A stretch of DNA of 64,000 bases from Neodiprion pinetum. Lineage: Eukaryota > Arthropoda > Insecta > Hymenoptera > Diprionidae. The notes beneath the pieces were generated by a model, which was not told the DNA's origin, did no database searches, and saw only the letters and a list, made by a program, of their open reading frames with translations. Position numbers and translations under genes: made by a program. Shown here piece after piece: positions 15,127-26,667 of the stretch; the first letter of the stretch is position 1, and each line of letters opens with the position of its first letter. The stretch lies in NCBI RefSeq assembly GCF_021155775.2, contig NC_060236.1, positions 27,480,238 through 27,544,237 of the forward strand, read 5' to 3'.

Positions 15127-18100
15127 CTGAAAATTAGCAGTTCAACTTTTATTTCGACGTTTTTTCAGTAAAACTTGCCGTTTCAAGAGAGGTCTACGAA
15201 CGAAAACGATCCAGTCTATCGCAGATTTATCAATTTTCTTTTTTTTTTTTTTACGGTCAAGTTCGTGTATTCGAAAGACATTGATGCTTGAGCGAGGGCG
15301 TCCGCAAGTCTGTGCAACGAATAATCGAACCGGGATCTAAATAACCCGATTATCGATCGACTAAATGCGCCTTTTACGTTTCTGTACATCGAGTCTAATT
15401 ACAAAGGCTGCCCGGTGTTGTTGGTGTGTGATGTACACGCGTTGGTTGCAATCCGGGTTATCACTGACAGGCGATATATACTAATCGACTAATGAATACT
15501 CTCTGGCGTTAAATTCTGGACTGTGTGTGAATTACTGTGCCTGGCTACCATCGCTGCACCCTTCGTGAGACCACGCACGAATCGAGACGTGTACCTATAA
15601 TTATTATTATCATTAATACTGTGTATTATAGGTGTTTGTACGCACACACAATCCCCCACCCCCTCCCGCCCTTCCACGACACGATGATCTCTTCGAAACG
15701 GAATTGTAGAATTTATTCTCGTCGTGATCTGTATAAGATTTAACGGTAGAATAAAATCGAGCTTTCCTGTCAGTGGTTAAAAAAAAAAAAATGATCGCGA
15801 TAAATAATTGAATGTTAATATTTACACCCTGAGTTCGTATAATAAAAACGACGTGAAAAAGAAACTTGTGCTGTGTGAATTATTACTTAGACGCGAGAAT
15901 TGCGAAAATTAATATGGCCGTCAGTCGTTCGATTGCCATTTTATTCGGACTGTAAAATCGTTCACCGCAATTTTCAGCTGTTGCAAGTTACTTCAGACTG
16001 AACAAAATAATGGCAAGAATTATTTAAGCGTCGTTCCAGTTATGTCGAATGCCTGGAATCTGAGAATTAGGCCCGGGAAATTCGAATAATTTTTTTGCGA
16101 GCTTCGTTCACGGTTTCCATTCGTAAATGATTTTGAACACGGAAGTACTTGAATTGCTTGGAAATAAAAAAAAATAACAATAACGTTTTTAACGGTCGGG
16201 ATGACTGTTATCAAATTTTTTTTTCACCCTAATACGCTTGTGGACTACCATAATTTACAAATAATATTGCGACACACTGACGTCAGAGACATATCGCGAG
16301 GTGTACGCGAAGAGACTATCTGCGATAAATCAGATCCCGCGCCGAAAGATCGTCGTTACCGATAACAAAATTAACCATAATTGTCTTCCGATTCTATCTA
16401 CCCTTCGAACGTCCCGCGCGTATACACAAAAATACCGGATCTAGGCGCGTACACAATGTACATGTGTAATAATATCGCGTGGAAATATAAGCTCTCCTGC
16501 AAGTTTTGCATTAACGACCGCGTGGAACCCGTGCAGCAGGCAGAAGCGAACCGCTATCTGTCACCATTCGTATATACGATCTATTATACACGTACGAATT
16601 ATACTCGCACCGTATTTTTTCACAAACACAAATTGACCGGGTAGTTTGTTTATTTGATTGAAGGTAAGGGCTGATTCTTTGTCATTTTTTCCCTTTAGGT
16701 GTAATACCTTTCTCTGCTGTTCCGTAGGAATTAATTGATTCGTTAATTTTTTATTGTTTTATGTTGTGCCCGCGCGGTTTAAAATTCACCCTAGATTCCA
16801 AAGCGTTACATCTACGCGAAACGAACGAAATATAACTATATGTTGAAACTCACCTCCTTGGTCAACGTGCATAAAACTCGTGTCACGTCCCAGCGCTTTC
16901 TCTCTCTTCCGCCATTTAGCTCGACGATTTTGGAACCATACCTGGAATCAAAGAATGAAAATAATTACTATACAAGGGTGCGGACGGTGCATTGAGTTTA
17001 ATTTCGCCGTCTTTATTTTTCACTTCTTTTCCATACCACACCATGCTATGTTGATTTTCGACTAATCGTATTTATATTACGCAAGCACGTCTAATGCGTT
17101 TTTTCGAGCGCGTTTTCCGTACGTAAAGTACTCGTTTCTATGACCGTAGAGTGTGTCTACGAGTGCGCATGCGCACTCGCAAACGAATCTGCCATTACGC
17201 GATCCTAACCTCAATTTCGTATTTCGTGTGCAACAAAGAAGCGACGATCTTTTCGCCTCGCGTACTCGCAACCAAAGTTGTTGGTCTTCTTGTTACGCAG
17301 TATACTATTGTAATCCGTATTGTACACTGGGTAGGGGTAAAAAACTAAAATTGCTGATTGATAAAAAGACCAGAATATCGAGCTTTCAATGCGAAAACCT
17401 TATACGTAGAATTTGAGAATGTGGAAACTACAAGCGCTGAAAATTGAAAGTATATAGAAACTCAAAATACAGAAAGACAAATTATAGAAAGTTCAAGACA
17501 TGAAATGTCAAAATCGAGAGTCTGTATACGATTCTGTATTATCGAGAGAAATTCTGACGATTCTACAGTTCGACATTCTGTGTTCCAACCTTTCTAATCT
17601 TTTACTTCTTTACACTTCGGCATTCAAACTTTTATAATTCCACAAATTGAGTTTTCGCTTTCTTAAAAGTTCGACATTGTGGCCCTTCGATTTTTCTCAT
17701 CTTTTTACATTTTCACCCTCGCCCTGTAGACTACTATGGATTCTTCGCTATTACTTTACGAAATCGACTATACGAGGAGACGAGGAGCCGTTTCGGGACA
17801 GGTTTCAGTATGAGAACCCCTGCCGGCGTATCTGAGCAGCCAACAAAAGCCGAAGCTCTCCAGCCTGATTAAGCTAATTGTTAACAATTATCGTGATTTC
17901 ACGAGGAACACCCCACCCCGAAACGAGTGGATATAACCCAGCCGGACCCCATTCGATTCGCTTTCTATAGACTCGCGGACGGACCCCCGACTATACATGC
18001 ACACGCCCTACTAATCGCGTGTAAGCAGACGTCGAATTAAATGCACACATACGCAAACGCAGTGCGGAAACAAGGGAAGAATTAAAAAGCCCCGAACTCT

Positions 18101-19517
18101 TCCCATTATATTCTCGGCTTCGATTTTTTCTCTCACACATCTGCCATTATTAATCCCTCTGTTAACATTTCGATATGAATTTTCGTTTTACTTTAATTTA
18201 TTTTATAATCCAGCGTGTAAAATTAATCATGTGATGTATAATGCATATACGATATACGATATATTTACTGGAAACGAATTAGGAAATAGAATCTTTTCAG
18301 AATTTTACGCTATCGCGATCCTACAGCGACGCGATTCGTGTGCGTGTGTGTGTATGTGTGTGTGTCCGACATGTCGGTACAGGGATTTAATTACGCGTTT
18401 CGTAATTGCGACTAATTGTATAATTGTCTTACAGAATTGCCGGCGACGTGTATAAGTGCTCCGTGCGTACGGCTTTCGCGAGAGTCTTAATGCTCGTTTT
18501 CGCGTTTTCCGCAACCCGGTGTAATAAACTTTAAATTACGTTAAATTAAGTCCGCGACGAGATGTCTCAAGTTATAATATACGTCTGTACTTGTATACAC
18601 GCATATAACGCTCACCCTACAACGGAAATCCATTTTCATACCTCCAAATTAGAAATTAAACTGCTCCGAAAAAGATGGAAAGAACATTTGTAGCCAGCTG
18701 TATTATAATATAAATTGAATATACTCGAGTGTACCAATACTGTATCTTACTGCTTTTCTCTTGTTTTCCTTCACGCAAATACGTTTACACATAATATTCT
18801 TCTTTCAATTATTTCGTCTAAAAATGATATTCCATTTTATTCTTATTCTGGAATTTAATGAAACAAATCTGTATCAAAAAGAGAACAATCCTGTTCCGTT
18901 TTCTCGCAAGTTACACAAAGACATTTTATACCATAACGTTTATGAATTACGCCGTTCTAATTCCCGTGGCTCTTGACACATTTAAACTAGAATAAATAGT
19001 GAAATAAATAATTAATCAGATTTTCAGAATCTTAAATTCATTTTTGATGAATAAATACATGTGCCTGCTAAAAAACAACCAAATTCTCATTGTCGCGACA
19101 GAATAAAAATTTTCACGTTCATATACATGTATAATATTACATCAAGATCCACGTAAAGTGAAAAAAAAAAAAAAAACAATTAAAAACTCCCCGATAACAG
19201 AGAGAGTGAAAAGGAGTCGACGAGATAGATCGAAAACTAAAAATCATTTGCTTTAAAAAGACACGAAAAAAAAAATTGATACATCAACCTTGTCTACGCG
19301 GGATAAAAGAGCAATGAATATAACGAAACTGAAGGAAAGATCGACGTGTGACTGACGAACGGGGTGGTGCACGTTCGAGTTGCATCGGGGGTGCATCAAG
19401 CTCGGCCGCGGAGAAGGACGAGGGTGCTGACGGATCATTTAGCGGTTTTGTCGAGCGACAACCAATTGCCGGCATTGTCGCTTCGCTGTACCACAATGGG
19501 CCAATCGGAATCCGACG

Positions 19518-19548
<31 letters not shown>

Positions 19549-22500
19549 CCCCCGCACCGCGCTGCGGCGCTCTCTTTCTTTCCCGTCGCCTTCTCTCTTT
19601 CTCTCTTTCACCCTCGCGTACACGTCGCTTCGTCGATCCCGTTTCGCTGCAGTTTCACGCCGTTCGTTCAGCTAGCGGGGAACCGAAAACCGACCGACGC
19701 GACTACCAGTTACGCTAATCGGGGGTTGGATTTAGAAAAGGGGGCCAGGAGAGAGAGAAAATTGGCCGTCTCGTTGAAAAAATAGAAAACGTAAAAAAAA
19801 AAAAAAAAAAATTGGAGAGTTGGAAATTTGGGCGAAACTCGCTAGGAGAAAAATTACGGCATTAAATAAAATATGCAAGTTTTATTAAAGGAGTAAGTTT
19901 GCCGTGAATTGATACTGCGAAATTTGAAATTAGGGAAGCTGAAAATACTAGTATTAAAGATGACCAAGCCTGAAACATCGATGCTTCATTTTCAAATATA
20001 TCCAAAATTGTTTAAAAAAGTCTAATAGATTCGTTCGATGTCACTATACAAAGTCGCTGTAACTATTTTTTGTTTTTGTTCTTCAGCCAATTCAATATTG
20101 ACATAATTTTGTTGATCGTGATAAATATCGTCACACTGTTGTAAAATCAGGTGAAGGAAATACGAATATAGTATTTATCACTAAACACTCAATTCACAGC
20201 TATCACGTGGTAAGATTGAAGAACAAAAAAAAAAAAAAGAGTATTAATTTTTACCCAACCGCAAATTCAAATTCGTTCTTCGTTCCCTGATATATGGTTT
20301 TTCTTTTTTTTCCAACTGCTCACTCTCGTCTGTTAAACGCGTAGTCGATGATGCTGTGCAACTGCCTTTTAGCCCCGTATATGCTCGGATCAAGAGCTTG
20401 CGCTCACATCGAATAACAATGGTAGTAATTATTCGAGTGGCACTTAACGATGAGGCGTGCATGCACCTACGGATCCTCGCCTTCTGCTCGATATATGGGC
20501 ACTTCGAGTTACATAGAATGCTTCGTACAAGTACACGCATCATATGCAGCCATGTACGAACGCGCCTTATATATACCTAGACGCATTTTATATCTCTCGT
20601 ATTATAATTTCCCGCTTGTATAAGAGGTGACGAAGCGAATACATGAAAACACCGCGAACCCTCGTTCGGAAAATACATAACCTCAGTACCTGGAAAGAAT
20701 CCAATAGCGGAATTACCTGATATTAGCCCCCCTTTGCTGTTGTACAATTGGGGACAATGAATCTGAAACGATTAATTTTTTGCACTAGACAGTTAGGTTG
20801 GCAACACAGAGAAACCTACGGCGCCACAGTCAGCCGAGCGCGAAACAAACTCAATCTCGATAAACGTAACATAACCCATGAGCGTCGAATCTAACCTTAA
20901 AATACGTGTCAATCTAACAAGTCATTATTCCAAGGTTAGATTCGACGGTCATGGGTTATGTTACGTTTACTGAGATTGAGTTTGTTTCGCGCTCGGAAGA
21001 CTATGGTGCTGTAGGTTTCTCTGTGTTGCCAACTTAACTGTCTAGTGTAAAAAATTAACCGTCTCAGATTCATTGTCCCCAAGTGTACATACGTATAAGA
21101 ATAAGGTGGGTATATAATGAAATTGTTCTACTTCATAATGGGTTTCTCGTTTGAAACTTTCTATCACTTTCATTAACCGGCTGAAGCTTCTAACGAGTAT
21201 TACAGATGCAATTTGTAGGTCATATTTATACAGCGGAATAGGATTTTCACTGCAATAGTCCAACTACATGAAAGCAGAATCTATAAACTATCTTTTATCG
21301 TGTTCGAGATCGACATTCACACTAGTGGAAACATATCTTTGGTCAGCTTCATAAGTTCGCGAGTAAATTGAGCTCTGCAAAAACGTGTCCCCTGCTGAAG
21401 TTCCAAAATCAAACCAAACGTAAGATCGTTTTAATTATAGTTACTTGAACTCTGGCCTCCGAAAGATCGAGCCTCATGGCTAGTTCTTCTCTGGTAAAAA
21501 CGTCGGGATACTGAGTTTTCTCAAACGCCCTTTCGAGCTGGTGTAACTGGTAGGTTGTGAAGGTGGTTCTGGACCGCCGGACTTTCCTCGGCCGGTCGGT
21601 TTCCCCCATGTCAAGTGGATCGTTGATGCTTTCGTTCATCTGGTGATCACTCAGATGACCCAACTCCGTTTCGCAGTTTTCACCGTCCTGATCCGATGGC
21701 GTCGCGTGTTCTACACCAAGGTCTGTGAAAAAAAGAGTTTCACTTTTGCGTGACTTCGTGACACGATATTGGTTGAAATAAAACAGCGATATTCGAGTTA
21801 GTCCGCAAGACAAGAATATTTGAACAAAACTTTCGGAACCATCCCTGATTATGCAACGGCCGAATGGCCCGTCGTCTGCTACAATGTAATGCGCATGCGC
21901 TCAAATTTGAAAGCAGTTGTTTTCCAGGGCGACCAACCGTCACAAGTTCCAGTCACCGGGGAGGGAATAAAAGAGCAGATTTTACTAAAAACTGCAGAAA
22001 AAGAGGAGCACGTCAGATTTTTTGGTAAAATATACTTCGTGAAATGTGGAATTTATTCTAGAAACATTGAAAACCACTGTGTGCAGACTAAAATCTCGTA
22101 CATTTGTAGTAAAAAATACAGATCACGTTGGTATTTTTTGGCAAAAACTTGAAAGTGTTCCTCTTCTCCTGCAGTTTTTACCCCAAAAACTTTTACAGCT
22201 GTCGGTGCTGAGCACAACTACCAGCGACAACTGTGCAAATTTTCTAGGTTACGTTCAGCGCCGGTTGGTCACCCTGGCAAATAACTCGTTTCGAATTTCA
22301 GCGCATGCGCGTTAGATTTTTGCAAACGACGGACCATTCGGCCGTTAGATAATCACTCTGTATATTAAAGAGACGCGTTGCAGGGAATTTTATCAATATC
22401 ATACGGTTTATGTGATCCGGGAGCTTTTACACCGGGGTATTAGATCGGCATTTGTTTGACTATAATATTCGTTTTTTCCCTCCCTTTGGATGGGCGAATT

Positions 22501-25500
22501 TTTCATTTCGAACATCGACGCGTACGCAGGGTCGAAGGATTTAGCGATATATTTAATCCCCAGGTAATTCATTGCCGGTGCAGCAACTTGACTTAAAACA
22601 AAAAACGAAAATCGCAAAAACATGGAGAATGAAAAACAGGGCAAAACGAAAACCCAACTACGCTGCATCGATCATGCTTCCTGGGTAATACTCGATCGTG
22701 TCGTTGTTGTTAGCGATTAGCAAACACGGCAGTGGACCCGATATGAAGCGGCAAAGCCGAAGGGACGAAAAGGCAGGAAAGGGGCGGCGGTTTCGAGCGC
22801 ACAAAATCCTCCCTTGCACACAGAGCCTCGCCCTCTTAACTCTTCAGTTCCAGCGCCCAACGGCTACCGTTTTTACGTTGTATTTAGTTCCCTGCGAGTG
22901 CGAGCGGCTTACTGTTAAATTTAAGCAGGTACAGCCACCCTCGAAATCACCGTCCACATGTGTCAGTGCGTAAATCCATCTCCGTGCTGTCCGTGTGCAG
23001 CCTAATTTCGTTCACGCAAATCCCGTTTACGCATGCAGAAAACATACATCTCGCAAGAGTGAGGAGAGACCTCGATCATCCACCCACTAAACGTTGAGCC
23101 ACTTTTTATTGGTAGGATGTGTGTACCTTCTGCCTCGATCATCTCTGTCGTAATACCTACTTCCACGGTAAAATGAGAAACAGAAAAATAGAGTCGGACG
23201 GTACGGCGGCTTGGCCGATATTAATCTGCAATAATCTGCAACTCTTGTATGGGATCGTGGATTTTAATTTGACCAAGCCTCGCCTAGTCTTCAATTGAAA
23301 GATTAAACGTGACGTTAACGTGACATCGATTCACCGAGGGAGGAAAATTTGTCGAAAACATTTAAGGCCAAAAGTATACTCTAGGAAAAGAGATCGGCGC
23401 ACTCCATAAACCAGTCGCGCACCACATGTCTGGCAATCTATACACCCGGATGATATGACCGACGTCATTTTATTGGGCATGTATTCAGAGAAGCGCACGT
23501 GTGTGATGAGCGGGTATTGCAGAGGAGAGAGCGGGGAGATGTACGGGCTAATCCGGGGTGAATAGAGAGATTTTAATGTTTTTATGTCCGCGCTTATAAT
23601 GGGGAGAAAAAGAGAGAGAGAGAGAGAGAGAGAGATCCACTTGATGCCAACCCTCTCCTCCTCTTCAACCCCGGCAGCATGCCGCCATCACCCCTCTATT
23701 GCCTTTTATTAAATCTTATACGAGCGTATACTTCGACCCAAAGCCAACTCTTGTATGTGTCTGACTGGCGTGTTCACAGGTGTTTTTCCATGCATGTGTG
23801 ATAGGCGAGAAAAAAATTTGAGGGTAAGTTGGCTCGAATGAAAAATTTGGAAGAGCGAAAAAAGCCTTCGGAAATGTTGTTCGAGCATTACGACAACGAA
23901 CGATAATGAGACAACGTTTCGGTCGTTGCGATGGAAGTGAATCTGAAAAAATTCGATAACGTAAATTCGATAAAAGGATTTCTCAATTAAGACGCTGAAT
24001 ATTATTGAAGTCTCGTGTTTTTACACCGATTCTGATGTTTTTGGGTCAATTTATTCATTCTAGAAAGCAAAGATAGTCATCTCCGGAGTGGGTAGAAATG
24101 AATTTGTATAACTGTTTGTTAATAATTACATACCAACGTTATAAATGTACCGTATCGAAAGATTTATCGAATGTATTTCAGGATTCGTGGATATTTGATC
24201 AGCGAGCGAAAGAATCCAAAAAACATTATAATCGGATAAAAACCAGCCGATTTAAATCATATCAAACGTTCTAACGATAAAACATTTTCTCAAATTATTG
24301 ATATCTTGACTTTAATTATTCGAATTTGCTCACATTAATATCCGTATCATAATAAAAATGTCGTATCATTTAGCGTAGTTTCATCGGCCCAAATAACATT
24401 AGTGGACAATTTTTTAAACATTTCTTTTTTCCAACTTCCTTCGACTTTCGATAAAGACGATCCGCTCGATCCGTCCTCCCAATGAGAACGACACGGGTGT
24501 TGAAAAAAATTTTTTCATAATAAACGACTCGACGATTATAACTCCGTTACGGGACCGATTTTTGCAAAACGAAAATATCCACGTCGCATGGCAACAATAA
24601 AGAAAATGGAACGATAAGTATATCGAATGAGAAAGTGTAATGACTCGTGATTCTGTACACCTATACGTTACGGGCATGACTAGGTACGTTAGCGTAATTA
24701 CCGAAATAATTAATTTCCAATTAGAACCACTAGTATATATAGTCATGGAGTAATGACGACAGCGTTAAGAACAGTTACACCCGATCGAGTTTAGCATTTC
24801 TTGCATATCCCATTATACCCACATCGGACCAGTATTCGGTGCCGGATATGAAAATAATGAATGAAAGATAGCCCGCCACGGGGGGGGGGGGGGTCTGGGT
24901 ATTTCCAACGTTCCTCATAATTACCCATAACCATACCCATAACAACACGCAGGCGGCTTACTGTTCTCCTAGCTTCCTATTTCCGGATTATGCACAGCTC
25001 CTATACCCACGGATGTACCGACAGTCACCGAAAACTATTAGGCTAAGCGTGAAAGAGGATATATTTATTATTCTTTTAACTTTCAAATTTCGACAGCTCA
25101 TTTTCCAAACGTCCTTAAGGTAACCACCGGGCCCCCTTTATTCACTTAGAAATTTCCCTAATGACGGGTCTGAAGCAAAGTGGGTCGCTAATCCTCAACC
25201 TGCGCACGCACGAAATATACGTCTACGTTTTCCGTTTGAGAAAATTCAAAATCTCACCGAACCTCGTGCGTGAGAAGGTGTAGAGAACAAAAAAAAAAAA
25301 ACAACAACAACGGAAGAAAAAAATGAAAAAAAAATTCGAAATTTTTCGAATCGTTTAGATTCCGTTTGCTTACTTAATTTTTGCCAAAATTTGCTTCCTT
25401 TCGCATGAAAATGAAAAAATCAATTGATCCCAAGATCTGACGTTACAAATATACTTAAATATGTACACGTTTGTAACAGTCTTACCTTCTTCTTTCGCAT

Positions 25501-25564
25501 GGCCCAGAATTTGATCGATGCTGTACACATTGTTCCTCTTCTGATGATTATACGTCTGAGCCAT
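14636..25564 (-). CDS. hbn: Homeobrain-like paired-class homeodomain transcription factor, complete, 4 coding exons
   Basis: Coding exons in transcript order are 25564-25486, 21722-21445, 16941-16854 and 15126-14636. All introns are GT-AG and the phases agree, giving 311 residues. Residues 14-21 read YSIDQILG, an octapeptide/eh1-like repressor motif as in Rx and Hbn proteins. The homeodomain spans residues 74-133, with L16, F20, W48, F49, Q50 and N51 all intact. Q50 marks the paired-like class. The C-terminal half is rich in Pro, Leu and Gly and contains LSQYIGL (Drosophila Hbn, as I recall it, has LSQYMGL). It ends in an OAR-like stretch SAEILRVKAQEA (294-305). The start ATG is the only Met before the octapeptide. 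Known role of hbn: a nuclear factor in anterior brain and head development, usually clustered with Rx and otp; neither neighbour is visible here. The alternative identity is an Arx/aristaless-type paralogue. Family assignment is near certain; the hbn name rests on recalled similarity. Confidence 0.85.
15127..16853 (-). other. hbn: hbn intron 3
   Basis: GT-AG intron of 1727 bp in phase 1. Nothing notable except an A run at 15780. Confidence 0.88.
16854..16941 (-). CDS. hbn: hbn coding exon 3 (recognition helix)
   Basis: This 88-bp exon was too short to appear as a long ORF. It was located from the acceptor GATTCCAG followed by VWFQNRRAKWRKREKALGRD. It carries the rest of helix 3 (positions 47-60), including Q50 and N51, and a short tail ending HVDQG. 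The donor is GGAG|GTGAG, phase 1. Confidence 0.95.
17410..17720. repeat. Purine-to-pyrimidine switching imperfect hairpin repeat in hbn intron 2
   Basis: The left half is full of short phrases like GAAA.TTCAAGACATGAAATGTC; the right half has their loose reverse complements (TTCTGACGATTCTACAG, TTCGACATTCTGTG). Similar blocks are at about 5170-5490 and 32980-33310; TTCTGACGATTCTACAGTT is shared exactly with 5464-5482. Confidence 0.5.
19518..19542. repeat. (CT)n microsatellite in hbn intron 2
   Basis: Pure CT followed by a pyrimidine-rich tract to about 19610. Confidence 0.93.
20741..21089. repeat. Foldback element in hbn intron 2
   Basis: Near-perfect inverted repeat: arms 20741-20898 and 20932-21089, about 158 bp each, spacer 33 bp. 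The arms start TGTACA[A/C]TTGGGGACAATG and share TTGGCAACACAGAGAAACCT and GCGCGAAACAAACTCAATCT. No ORF. No clear target-site duplication was found. Probably a non-autonomous foldback transposon. Confidence 0.92.
21445..21722 (-). CDS. hbn: hbn coding exon 2 (acidic linker and homeodomain positions 1-46)
   Basis: The acceptor is TTTTTTTCACAG|AC, phase 1. The exon encodes an acidic linker rich in D, E and N (residues 27-73), then homeodomain residues 1-46, ending SEARVQ. The donor is CAA|GTAACT. The break between homeodomain positions 46 and 47 is a classic intron site in paired-class genes. Foldback elements lie on both sides of this exon (20741-21089 and 21846-22355). Confidence 0.93.
21846..22355. 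repeat. Foldback element in hbn intron 1
   Basis: Inverted repeat about 510 bp long. The outer arms (about 110 bp) start TGATTAT[GC][CT]AACGGCCGAATGG and contain GCGCATGCGC and CAGGG[CT]GACCAACCG. The inner parts also pair (TAAAAACTGCAGAAAAAGAG against its reverse complement near 22170). Arm divergence is greater than in 20741-21089. The small frames inside are not genes. Confidence 0.85.
23611..23635. repeat. (AG)n microsatellite in hbn intron 1
   Basis: Pure AG, about 25 bp. Confidence 0.93.
25486..25564 (-). CDS. hbn: hbn coding exon 1 (start codon, octapeptide motif)
   Basis: The ATG is at 25564-25562 and the exon encodes 26 residues plus one base. It carries YSIDQILG at residues 14-21. 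The donor is GAAG|GTAAG at 25485, phase 1. A 5' UTR may extend upstream, but no transcription start could be recognised. This exon was found by looking upstream for the N-terminal motif expected in Hbn/Rx proteins, and its phase fits exon 2 exactly. Confidence 0.8.
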
Positions 25565-26428
25565 GACGAGTTTACGACTATATTTCAGATGCACAAAAAG
25601 TGTTTGCGTGTGTAATATTTGTATAGAAAGTCACTGTTCGAAACTTTCTCCGGTAACTCGGTTTGGTGGAAATTTGTTTTTTTTTTTTTTTTAAGTTCCC
25701 AGGTATATGTTTTATAATTTTACATCCAATCGTTCGTACGATAAAACACGCTAGCGATACTCGCCAAAGTTAAAAACGAAAACTTTGAGCAAACTTTTTG
25801 TGGAATTTAATTTGTTTTTTTTCTTTTTTAAACTGTTAATTTCACAATCTCTATCGGGATTCCGAGGAGCGACTGATTCACCCTCGTCAACTCCACGGAG
25901 CGACGTCGCAACGTGAACTAAAATTCTAACCGTTAAATCATCCCCTAATATCGCGCCCTGTCGCCCCACCCTGCAAACCCTGACGCCGCCATATCGCGAA
26001 ACCAGCCAATCCGACTGTGGGATTTTCACGTAGTTCCCCCACCCCGTTCACCACCCATTTTACTCGGGGTTGAATATAAGCCAGGTTAAATATGGGCGGA
26101 GTGTACCTTGCCCCGCTTGGTGGAGGCAAAGATAGCCGTGCATCTCGGGGGAACGGACCCGACAATTTTCTATCCGTCCGAAATTTCGTCCGCGATATTC
26201 AAACCACTCGGAAAATCCATGCGCGTGGAATTTTTGATATTTTTTTTTTTTTTTTTAAATTAATCTCTCATTGTCAATCAGACACCACGGATCAAAGTCT
26301 CTTGATGCCGGAGAGTGAGAATTCACTCTAGAAACTTTCAGTGATTTTATTCACGTTTGAAGTGGTAAAGTTCGTTTTTAAAGATTGCCGATGAGAGAGC
26401 TCAGTCCTTAACTAATTTCATTTTTTTC

Positions 26429-26667
26429 AAAATTTAATGTTTGTGCAAGAATAAATCGACGTCAAAGCCTTGCTTAACTGAAAAAGTAGAGTAAACCGAA
26501 GAAGCTGATTTTGCGTTGCAATTGCCAAAAAAGGATCGACGATAGCGCAAAATGGTTAGGCGTACCTCGTTTTTCGTAATTCCAACAATATTCAAACACT
26601 TTTTTTAAACGATACCTGTTTTGCTGAATTTTTCTAGTTACTGTAACAAACGAAATTTTTCTCAGTG
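26429..26667 (-). repeat. Dispersed repeat family, copy 2 (inverted)
   Basis: Reverse complement of 7737-7975 with scattered changes; ends in GAAATTTTTCTCAGTG, the mirror of the start of copy 1. It lies upstream of the hbn start codon, while copy 1 lies downstream of the gene. Confidence 0.88.

Larger units (their letters stand above)
16942..21444 (-). other. hbn: hbn intron 2
   Basis: GT-AG intron of 4503 bp splitting the homeobox between positions 46 and 47. Holds the hairpin-like block at 17410, the CT tract at 19518 and the foldback at 20741-21089. No other coding sequence recognised. Confidence 0.85.
21723..25485 (-). other. hbn: hbn intron 1
   Basis: GT-AG intron of 3763 bp. Holds the foldback at 21846-22355, an AG tract at 23611 and a G run at 24880. 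No other gene recognised. Confidence 0.75.

Noticed and set aside
14636..25564. Aristaless/Arx or Rx as the identity of the homeobox gene
   Set aside because: The homeodomain combines Rx-like helix 1 (TTYQLHQLERAFEK) with Arx-like helix 2 (FTREELAMRLDL), and the N-terminal YSIDQILG fits homeobrain best; kept as alternatives, not preferred.
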